In this document: one piece after another, positions 8,771-17,370 of the stretch
How positions within the stretch are numbered: the first letter of the stretch is position 1
Layout: each line of letters begins with the position of its first letter
Source of the DNA: Larix sibirica
Taxonomy: Eukaryota; Streptophyta; Pinopsida; Pinales; Pinaceae
Assembly (NCBI GenBank): GCA_004151065.3
Contig: NWUY0303979405.1
Span: 1-17,370 of the forward strand
DNA: 17,370 bases
Direction: 5' to 3'
Made by a program: the position numbers and the translations under genes
Notes under the pieces: generated by a model
Databases searched by the model: none
The model's input: the letters and a program-made list of their open reading frames with translations, nothing else
What the model was told of the DNA's origin: nothing

Positions 8771-10956
8771 GGAAAAATTTAGTGTGATGGATCAAAGTGT
8801 CAGAGATATAGTTTTTCTTTTAAAATTTTCTGAATTGACCCATAACCTCCAAAATTCCACAACTAACTTACAATTATGCCAAATTTGGATATTTACTTTA
8901 GCTGAAAGTAGTTTTCAGGATTGTGGATGAATGATATCCTACACCTGGGCCTAGAGGGATGGGCCTGGACAAGATAGAATGTTTTCTCCCTCTAAAGTAA
9001 TAGGTCGAATTCACTAGGGAGACACTTATGGAAATAACGCACCCATTGCAACACATTATGCAAATGCCTTGTATTGAAGGTTTACATCCAACTTTGTTAA
9101 ATGTTCAAGTTCATGGATATTGGACTCTTACGGGAGAGTTATCAAATGTTCAAGTTCATGCTTATCATATTCAACTAAAGGTTTATTTTATTCTAACTAC
9201 AGTTTTTGTGATAATGATCAAAGAGTCGGGGGTATTTTCTATAGCAATTCTATAAATGTAATTTGATACACAACCATTTGAGGATATGGGTTTCAAATCC
9301 CTTGTAGTGTTAGTTTGACAAATCCATTTCGTTAAATGGTTAAATCCAACAAGATTCAAACTGATGCAAAATCTAACGTGACTTGAACTCATGCTAAAGG
9401 CAATGAGATTTGAATTGTATTAAAGCCAAGGACTCGAATTCATGCTGAAATGGAAGAAAATAATAAGCAATTAACCATAATGAGTAGGTAGGTATGATGT
9501 TCATCAGCCATAGAATATTTTCATGGTAAAGTGATTTTTTTTTCCTTTCTAAGGGAATATGTCTTTGCAAGTTGAAGGAAATACTCTTCTAGGCAAGTCA
9601 TGTCAAGATTGGAGACAATTTTGGTATTGCAATCCATGACTTATAACCTAAGTTTCATGGGAATGGATACGGATATGGATCTGCCTGATTCTTTTGAAGC
9701 ATCAAGATCCAGGAATGGAGAAATGTCGCATATAAATATCTCTCGTAAAAAAAACCATGAACCTGAACAAACAAAATCCAGATCTCTGTTTATATTTTGA
9801 TCCAAATTGCTCTCAAAAATTCAAAAGTGAAGACTGTTATGCAAACTTATCTTTGGCAAACTTTATCTAGAGTCTACAGATCTTTAAAATCATGGAACTC
9901 TATAAAAAAATTGGAGGAAAATCAATATGGTTGTTGCTGAAAGACTTATATTCATCCAGAGTCTATTTTTTCCTGAGTTTGTCAGTGGTAGGTAGCAGTT
10001 CCTAACACCATGATAAGAACTGGATAAAGTTAAACTTAAATATTTGTGGGGAATTTTGGTATTTTAAACTCATAATTTATATTATCCTCCTTTGAATCCC
10101 TAAGTACCCTTGATGAAAAAGATCTTTGATTTGTTCGGACTGATATTTTTCCCTGGTGCTGCTTTTTCAAAGTATTGTAGAATAACCCTAAGATTCCTTT
10201 CTTCCTATAAGCTATCAAAATAAAAACAATGATGACATAAATATCAAAAAATTAATTGTGGAATTCTATTGACTAAATTTAATATCCACATCGATTATGC
10301 TCCTTGTGACATATTGTTGTTTTATGGTATGTAAACAAAAGAAAAATTACTTAATGAGAATATTTTTAACTATAATATTTACAGTACTCCTAGAAGCATA
10401 GAGCACCAATCAAGGCATACATTTGTCTAAAATTTTTGGCAATGAAAAATTTAATCCACGCGATGATTTCTGATTGTGAACCTATAGATATTAGAAAATA
10501 ATTGTCCCCGGTGATATGATTAAAGGCAAGATGAGATAAAGAAGGGTATTGCATTTGAAAATCTCTTAGAAGAGATAGTATTCATGTGAACAAGAAGGTA
10601 ACTCTGGTTAAGTGATAGTGAATAAATATGACTACATGCTTGTATCAATTTCATAAAATAATAGAGGTCTTGTAAAAAATATTCCTGATGAGAGTAGCAG
10701 AAGATATTAACTATTACAAAAAGGATGAAATTGAATATTTCCTATCATTGATAAGGTTATGTAATCAATAATTATAAATGTGATTCATACAGTTTGATAG
10801 CATAAGGCAAGAGGGCAGATGAACTTCAATGGTCATATAGGTTTTGATGAACATGGGCCAAGATGTATTGCCAAGCACAATTTTGATCTCACATGGAATC
10901 TTCCATGTAAGAACTTTACTTTTTTACGCACACTTGTAGCATGATGATGGATCAAC
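8771..10956. other. Non-coding stretch, no gene recognised
   Basis: The stretch is AT-rich intergenic DNA with short open frames only (for example plus 9028-9255 and 9600-9800, minus 10218-10036). None has a recognisable motif, exon pattern or neighbour context. The one local structure I saw is a 17-bp repeat of period 45 at 9099-9160. I saw no RNA gene and no transposon terminus. Confidence 0.5.
9099..9160 (+). repeat. 17-bp direct repeat, period 45
   Basis: The sequence aaatgttcaagttcatg occurs at 9099-9115 and again at 9144-9160. The 45-bp period is a multiple of three, so the plus frame open here reads NVQVHGY and then NVQVHAY. The frame is short (75 codons) and unlike any family I know, so the in-frame period may be chance. 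Confidence 0.7.
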
Positions 10957-12529
10957 TTATTTCATTGATGTAAGGCCTAAAGTGATTTTTTCTACAAATG
11001 GTGGTTGTTTAGTTTCAACGTCATCACTATTGATTGATTCCCACTTACACTTTGTAGGATATGTGCTTGAATGTTGATCAATAGTGCCATTATCCTTTGA
11101 TTGGCCCCAAATCACAACATAGAAACCCAACACAATGAAAAAATGTTCGCACCACACTATGAATCCAATAAGACAATAGATGATGTCAAAAAAAGATCAA
11201 GATAGGCAACTAGATGTTGTCTTTCTTCATTGTATCCTCACACCTCTTTTCTTGTTAAATAATAAATGGAAACTAACTCTTGAGAATGTTAGATACCAAA
11301 CCTTCCAACATGTAATTTGCAACCAGGAAAATAGCTCTTTTTATGGTTGCAATCAATATCCTAACATGCTTAAATATTGCCACAAATAGAGGTCCTTTCT
11401 TGTGATTACACCAAGTTTGCATTGTATATTTCACACTTGTAACAATCATTGCTTGCAAGGGAAGAATCACCATATTCAAATCCAATGGACGCGTATTTCA
11501 AGTGAGTTTCAAGAACATAATGAGGAGACTGTCATTGAGCCATGATCCATACCAAATATGAAATACTTATAAAACCAATGTCCCATTTTAGACTCCAAGC
11601 AGCTGACTCGCATGCGGTAAGAGATGTTAAAAGAGTTGAATGCATATTTGCAAAAACAATGGTGAAAGTAGTTATGGACATTTCAATTGGATATTTCTTC
11701 AAAGTTGCCACCTAAATATGTCAAATTGCTTTATTAAAATCATGCTAGCAATAATACCAAAATAGGATCAACAAATAAATTAGCATTCAACATATTACCT
11801 TCATTATGTCCCAAGTGGGCCAAGAGATGGAGGCCCCTGCAAGGAAAAGGGATCCTATAATCCAATCTTTGACTACAATTGTGTTATGAGCATTATCATG
11901 ACTATTGTTGACATCATGGTTTAGAAACAAGGAGTTTCTTATAACATGACCCTTGTACAGAGTCACAATCATTGCTCCACATACAGAAATGAGGGCACCC
12001 AAAACCTTTGCCAGGATACTAGAATTTCTTATGTTTACTTTGTCCAACCCGAGCTCATGGCATGGCACAAACTATACAAAAGTTGGACATAATGCTGAAT
12101 AGAGACAGATGTAACTAGCAATTATAAAATTAATCTAGGTACAAATTTTGAAGGGAGACTGTGGGATTCATTGATTTATCTGTTGTTTGTAGGATAGAAA
12201 TGAAATATGTTATAATTTTTCATTTTGAATTTGAAAGTGTGTAAGTCACTTACTAGCATACTATGCATAATCAGGGTACATTTTAACTCCATGGAAACTG
12301 AAAAACTCCTAGATTGTGGAGTATGGAATATGAAGACATATCTAAAAAAAAAAATAGTATAGACAATATTAAAGTTAGATTAGGTCAATACCTAAAAACA
12401 ATGGACAATATGATGGTGAAAGCATGGATTAGGTTCCCCATTGCAATAGCAAGAACGGGGGAAGTGTAGTTTACCCCCGTGAAGACACAATTTTGCATGA
12501 CAATAACATTGCAAGTCCGACCACACTTC
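10957..12529 (-). pseudogene. WAT1/nodulin MtN21-like (EamA-type) transporter gene, 5'-truncated or decaying
   Basis: WAT1-related proteins are plant membrane transporters with ten helices in two EamA repeats; members move auxin or amino acids. Exons on the minus strand: E3 (12529-12392) has VNYTSPVLAIAMGNLIHAF and ends with an AG|GT donor after SIVFR. E4 (about 12053-11799) has DKVNIRN, AKVLGALISVCGAMIVTLYK and DWIIGSLFLAGASISW. E5 (11711-11553) has LKKYPIEMS and SAAWSLKWDIGF. E6 (about 11451-11297) has YTMQTWCNHKKGPLFVAIF. E7 (11156-10957) has IVLGFYVVIWGQSKDN and a stop about 39 codons later. Motif order and spacing, and most junctions (AAG|GT after E4, atttag before E5, TTG|GT after E6), fit the family. 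E4 to E7 are each open. The start of E3 seems frameshifted, the E3/E4 and E5/E6 junctions do not keep frame cleanly, and E6 lost conserved residues (FNP is FKH, the AE of LAE is AN). Helices 1-3 are not convincingly found. Probably a pseudogene, but a diverged gene is possible. Confidence 0.82.
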
Positions 12530-13335
12530 CTATAATAAGAACATGAGATTCAAGTCTATAGTAATTCAACATAACAACAAACTACAATTTCTTGGAGTGG
12601 ATCCAAGTGGTGAAAGCAAAAGACCTGCACATCCCTACATGAGGCTAAAGGCTTCAAACTATGTAAGATTGAAATGCCATCTAAAATTTTATTAATGTCT
12701 ATAAATGACCAAAATAGGTTAATGGAACTACAGATTACAACATGCATTAACAACTATAAAGGGAGTGCATAACACATCTTCCAACAACGAGTATAGTAAA
12801 AGATAAATAAAATCCAAATCTAAATCTAAATGAGCAACATTGAAGCATAGAATGTAAAAAGGGTAGATCAAAGTAGATAACCACCTCTGTAAAACAAAAT
12901 AATGGGGAGCCAATTGCTTTTGTCATCAACAATCATGATAGATATGTCAACACAAAGGGATTTCTGAAATGATAATGTCTTTAGTGGCTTGTGCTAATAT
13001 GGCCCATGGGGCCGTAATCCTTGGACATTGTATAAAACTTTAGGAGACTCAATTGATGTTTGGGTAACACAAAAGAGATGTTGCATACAAGAATTCACTT
13101 TGGATTATGGACACAAGACCTTAACCTTTTCAAGCAATGTGTAGGTCACACATGTGACATTGTGTAGAAGAATTTCAAATTTTGCATGAGAGACCGTTTT
13201 GAGCTCAACTAAGGTTCAAGTCCCGGGGGTGCTAGAGTACAGGAAATCTTCTTACCAACTCATACAAGGTTCAAGGCATAGGCTGCTCTGGTTTCATGAT
13301 CTGCAAAATAGAAATAAACATAGAAAACACTAACG
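12530..13335. other. Stretch upstream of the WAT1-like remnant, no firm gene
   Basis: If the WAT1-like gene is or was complete, its first two exons should lie in this direction. A weak candidate is at about 12925-12823 on the minus strand (APHYFVLQRWLSTLIYPF), resembling the second helix of the family. I saw no start exon and no promoter element I would defend. The rest is AT-rich without recognisable content. Confidence 0.4.
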
Positions 13336-14392
13336 GATGAAAAATCCTGAAAATATGGGTCTTAGAATTATTAATCTAATCAATGAACCTATGTCATAGG
13401 AAATACCCTCTCTATAGAGCATGTAGTGGAAAAATAATGTACTTTTAGCATTCACCCTCTTTTTGAGGAACTTTGTTGAGGGTAATCTGAATAGTGCCTT
13501 GGAATGACACAATGGTGTGTACAATATGGTACAAATCCCTTCCAAGCACAGTGGAACAAAAAAATATATTATTACTTGTACCATACTATGTATCACAAAC
13601 AAATGACTCATAAACATTCACAGGAAGAGAATGTTATAGAAAAATAAAGAGATTGGTAAAATATCAATAACTAACCAACAAAACATGGGATAATATATAA
13701 CAAGGCTTTCAAGATTTTAAAAAATGAGAAAAATGCTGAAAATATGGGTTTCAAAAGTATTAAAATCTAATCATTTCCAAATTGAAAATAACTTGGATGG
13801 ACTGGTGTGAAAGGAATATTTTGGATCCTTCTACTACTATGGTAAGTTGAAGAAACATATGAACCATGACAAGGGTGAGCATTCAGAAATAAATGGTGTA
13901 TGCCAAAGGAAAGGATTCACACAAAGAAAGCCATAACAAACATACAAAGATTGGTAAAAGATGAATGAACCTATGTTGTACATGTAAGACCTACTCTCTC
14001 TATAGGGCATGTAAAGGAAACAATTGGGCTTGTATCATTCACCCTCTTTCCAAGGAACTTTATTAGACTTCCTATGGAGGTTAATCAACTTCGTTAGACT
14101 TTTTATGGAGGTTAATCCGAATAGTGTCACAAAGTCAACATAGTGGTATGCACAATATAGTACAAATCCCTTCCAAGCATAGTGATAGTAATTTAAAAAA
14201 GGATCACTTCTACCATAATATGTACCACAAACAAATGACTATGAGGATTCACATGGAGAGAATGCCATTAAAAACATACAGAGATTGGTAAAATACCAAT
14301 AACTAACCAACATAATATAGGATATGAAAGGTATCAAACTGAAAAAATGTAGTTAACATGTCTAACAAGGCTTTTCAGATTTCAAAAAATGG
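13336..14392. repeat. Diverged direct duplication of a ~350-430 bp unit, with partial third copy
   Basis: Body A (13382-13727) and body B (13964-14392) share a colinear series of blocks: aatgaacctatgt; ctctctatag; gcattcaccctcttt (B: tcattcaccctcttt); tacaaatcccttccaagca (13530 and 14161); acaaacaaatgact; agattggtaaaata; aataactaaccaac; aacaaggctt. A head block, gaaaatatgggt, precedes body A (13336) and recurs at 13726. A fragment at about 13912-13955 (ggattcaca ... aagattggtaaaag) is a partial third copy. B contains an extra internal duplication (14063-14116). The unit has no coding capacity that survives in both copies and no clear terminal inverted repeats. Confidence 0.8.
14063..14116 (+). 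repeat. Short tandem duplication inside repeat body B
   Basis: A 23-24 bp sequence, ttagactt..tatggaggttaatc, occurs at 14063-14086 and 14094-14116 with a small indel. Body A has only one diverged version at the matching place, so this duplication arose in B after the two bodies separated. Confidence 0.75.
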
Positions 14393-14409
14393 CGAAGCAT
14401 TTGATAAAT

Positions 14410-14548
14410 GGGAATAAAATCAAACATATAGTTCAATTGAATTAAGTATCCTATCAGCTATGCATTTTAGATAATGTAAAACGGGAATAAAATCAAACAT
14501 ACAGTTCAATTGAATTAAGTAGCCTATAAGCTACGCATTGTAGATAAT
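14410..14548 (+). repeat. Tandem direct repeat, 66-bp unit, period 73
   Basis: The unit at 14410-14475 begins gggaataaaatcaaacata and ends tagataat. It recurs at 14483-14548 with about five substitutions. It directly follows the larger duplication ending near 14392. The unit contains the palindrome ttcaattgaa. It has no coding content. Confidence 0.9.
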
Positions 14549-14813
14549 CTAGAATGTCAGTAAACCTAGACTGGTTTGAAGGCATAGTACATACATATTT
14601 GACTGGAAAGAGGATTTCCAATGAAAACCTAGGTAAAGACATTTTATAGATGTTATATAAGTAACTATTTGTAGTGGCCACTATTTATAACTGTAACATA
14701 CAATAATATGTTAGGGGAACATATCTCTTATTTTTTAACAATTTTGAGAATCAATTGCAACATGATTAAGGTGGTTGGCCGATTGTATCACAATAAAAAT
14801 TTTCCTTTTCCTA

Positions 14814-15382
14814 TCAATAAGCTATAAATCAACAGATCTTATGATTGCTCCAATATTTTCATTATTTAAAACTTTTCAAAGTTGTGAAATCTAAAATAAT
14901 TGTCACAATACTCTGACGTGTTGTTCTCACACATAGATGAAAAGACAAAGAAACATACAATATTATTGTATTCAACATTCTACAATATAATAAACTTACT
15001 AATATTTGCAAACCTCGGTTAACAAATGGCTTGCCTATTTTTATTTTACTTTTTATGGCTTGAAAATTTCTCTAGCAATTGGATCACATTAGTTTGATAC
15101 TTTTGGAAATAAAAAATTATTATAAAGAAGTATCCCATTTGAGTGGTTATTTTCCAGTCAATATGCTGCAAATCAATAGATCTTTTATTTGTGCTTGCTC
15201 CAATATTTTCATTATTTAAAACTTCTTAAAGTTGTGAAATCTAGAATAATTGTCACAAAACTCTGACATGTTGTTCTCATACATTGATGAATTGAATTCA
15301 ACATTCTACAATATAATAAACTTATGAATATTTGCAAATTGCAGTTAACAAATGGCCTGCCTATTTTTATTTTACTTTTTAT
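14814..15382 (+). repeat. Direct duplication of a ~225-245 bp AT-rich unit, offset ~344 bp
   Basis: Copy 1 (14814-15057) and copy 2 (15158-15382) share long blocks: gctccaatattttcattatt, gttgtgaaatcta, ataattgtcacaa, ctctgac, tgttgttctca, caacattctacaatataata, gttaacaaatgg and cctatttttattttac. Copy 2 lacks roughly 20 bp that copy 1 has near 14940-14965 (aaagacaaagaaacatac). About 100 bp of unrelated sequence separates them. The unit is non-coding and could be a fragment of a dispersed element or a local duplication. Confidence 0.88.
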
Positions 15383-17370
15383 TTTATGTTCTTGAATGTT
15401 TTTATTTCTAAAATGGTTCTCTTTTTGCCAACTTGACATTTCTAGCAAGCTGGAAACAAATATTGAGTGGATCCTTCAGTACTTCCAAACCCGAACTAAA
15501 TTGTGAGAAAATTCAGATACATATAGACATAAATGCAGATCTTGGATACTCCATTTCTATAGTAGCAGACCTGTAGCTCCAGTTACCTGCCTAAGATAGT
15601 TACTCTCCATGCAACCACAAGTTTGAATGAGTTCACTTAAGTATATAATTCTTAAATATGGCAGCATCAAACATATTAGTTTTTCACTTAATGTGGAGCT
15701 ATTAAAACGAATTGCTCCCAAGTTTAATTTTAGCTATTTGTTGAGGACGCCGAAGATATAAGTAGATTTACATCAAGTGTGCTTGGAAAAGAAGAAGTGC
15801 CCTTAGGCTTTAATAAAGTACTGATTTATTGTATCATTGCTTATGTGTTTAGTTCATGTTTGGTAGATTCACTTAAACATGTTTGACAATGTGTAACTAT
15901 TTTATGGGTGAAGTGCCATTGTTTGATTAAGTGATAGTGAAGAGTAGTAGACATCTTATAGGTGCCTTGGAGATGAACATGATTTCATTATTTGTCCTTG
16001 AAAATGTATCAATGGTGTTTCATTTTCATAAAATTTGTAATATTTTACTTGTTTCCTAATCATTTTATGAATGTTTCCTTCTTCAAATAAGTGTTTTTAG
16101 TTGTTTGGATTATAGTTTCATTATTTCTACCCAACTATGGGGGTGGTTCCTTTTTCTTCCAATTCCTTGTAGACTTGAAGATTTGAGATTAAACTGAACC
16201 CATTTCTTTTTTCCTTTCTTTTACTCTTCATAAATTGACCCATGGCATTAGAAGTGCATCCTTGCATTTGTTCAATAGTTCCCCAGTTCACCAATCGTTA
16301 CAGAAAGCTTGAAACAAGATAATGACTCATTTTTTACTCTAATTCTACAATGGGTGAAAGATTCCATTATTATTAAATTTGATCTTTAGAATGTTTGAGA
16401 ATTTTTTTAAATAAATCCTTCATTAACTATTAATAAAAACAGAATTTACAATATTTTATAAAAAGGGTCACATTTGATAGGATTTGAGGATTTTTTGAAT
16501 TTAGGTTTTCTATCATTTTTCGTTCATCCCCTAACTTGATTTGATAACAAAATCCATACAAGGATCAAGAACAAGTTTCTTTATCTCCCGAGTCTAAAAA
16601 ATATGAAGCCACTTGTGGAAGGTGGAGACCACCACCCAAGGACAGTGATGACCCTCTGTCAGACATAGGCCTCATCCCTACTGCTGCATGATTCAGAGTC
16701 TTCTCTATGCAATCCATATGGCCCTTATCTTGCTTTTGTTACTTGCTACTTTCCTCTTTGGCATTTTTTTATCAACGCATATGTTAGTTTTTCTACCTCT
16801 TTGTTATAACAATTGTTGTGATTCCAACATATTTTAGAATGAAATTGGCTAATCTATTGTTACAATGGGTGTCAAGATCTAAAAAGCATAAATACCACCA
16901 GGATTTTCCAAGCAATATTTGCTAAGATGCAAACAGAAGGCCATCCTTGAAGAACTTTGTACCCAACTGGCTTAACGAGACATTGTTATGTTGACCTTTA
17001 GAGAAGAGTGCTAAATTAGTTGATAAAAAACCAACATAAGGGTATTTGGTGCTCACTGGAAATCTTAATTTGTAAGGAGTGTGATTTGGTCGGGATTGGT
17101 ACAGTACGAGGTGACATGGGCTATCTAGGTCAACTCAGTGAAGGGTGTGTTTGAAGGTGATGAATAAAGGTAGCAATAACCAACAAGCAATATAGTAAAA
17201 AAATGTAATAAATGATGATATATACAATCTTATATGAATGTTTCAGATCACAAAGTATATCCATTGGTGAAGTATTTATGTCTTAAGCTCAACATGTTTT
17301 CATTCATGAAAAGTGGATGTTTTCATTCATCTTCCAATCACAGTCACAATGACATAATGAAAGAAAAGTA
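15383..17370. other. Mostly non-coding stretch to the right edge
   Basis: The stretch is AT-rich with no gene I recognise. It includes one GC-richer open segment at 16548-16691 (listed separately) and a 14-bp direct repeat, atgttttcattcat, at 17294-17307 and 17317-17330. I saw no transposon ends, RNA genes or splice-linked exons. Confidence 0.5.
16548..16691 (+). other. Possible orphan exon or coding fragment, unrecognised
   Basis: A plus-strand frame is open from just after a TAA (16545-16547) to a TGA at 16689-16691, about 47 codons without an internal ATG start. It reads KKYEATCGRWRPPPKDSD and then SDIGLIPTAA. Its right half is clearly richer in GC than the DNA around it, which is often true of exons or exon fragments in such genomes. 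I do not recognise the peptide and see no clear splice sites, so it may also be chance. Confidence 0.25.

Noticed and set aside
9600-9800. Plus-strand open frame of 66 codons
   Set aside because: It has no motif, no coding context, and AT-rich composition like the surroundings.
12061-12120. Minus-strand reading ICLYSALCPTFV resembling a WAT1 helix
   Set aside because: The true E3 with VNYTSPVLAIAMGNL is found upstream, so this lies inside the E3/E4 intron and the likeness is chance.
12556-12753. Minus-strand open frame of 65 codons
   Set aside because: It does not match any WAT1 exon and overlaps what should be intron or upstream sequence.
13330-13617. Minus-strand open frame of 95 codons (FVPLCLEGICTILY...)
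   Set aside because: It falls in repeat body A. The same frame in body B is full of stops, so it is not a conserved protein.
17294-17330. Possible short repeat array (atgttttcattcat twice)
   Set aside because: There are only two copies with a 9-bp spacer in AT-rich DNA; this is not an array and no CRISPR-like structure exists in the window.

Overview
The window looks like nuclear DNA of a seed plant, probably one with a large, repeat-rich genome such as a gymnosperm. The reasons are a plant L1-type LINE with DUF4283-like and CCHC modules in ORF1, remnants of two plant gene families (ACR ACT-domain-repeat proteins and WAT1/nodulin-MtN21-like transporters), GT-AG introns inside both remnants, and long AT-rich intergenic DNA with decayed direct duplications. 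The species cannot be determined from the sequence. No intact, clearly functional protein-coding gene is visible.

Layout: (1) From the left edge to about 5500, minus strand, lies a nearly full-length but dead LINE. ORF1 (5340 to about 3699) and ORF2 (3781 to about 54: AP endonuclease, reverse transcriptase, zf-RVT) are both broken by stops and frameshifts. (2) From 5485 to 5805, just upstream of the LINE 5' end, are diverged repeats of an AT-rich unit. (3) From 5806 to 7210 is non-coding DNA with some inverted repeats. (4) From about 7432 to 8595, plus strand, is the C-terminal half of an ACR gene in at least three exons, with frameshifts and an in-frame stop. It is preceded by an unexplained in-frame open segment (7215-7431). 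(5) From 8596 to 10956 is non-coding DNA, starting with a 41-bp direct repeat. (6) From 10957 to about 12529, minus strand, is the C-terminal two thirds of a WAT1-like transporter gene in five recognisable exons, four of them still open. (7) From 13336 to 15382 are three sets of diverged direct duplications. (8) From 15383 to 17370 is AT-rich DNA with one small GC-richer open segment at 16548-16691 that I cannot name.

The two gene remnants are on opposite strands, belong to unrelated families, and show no sign of working together. Both keep introns, so they arose by DNA-level duplication or by decay in place, not by retroposition. I found no convincing new biological system. The points most worth checking are the unexplained 5' segment fused in frame to the ACR remnant, the open C-terminal WAT1 exons without a visible N-terminus, and the repeat families at 13.3-15.4 kb.
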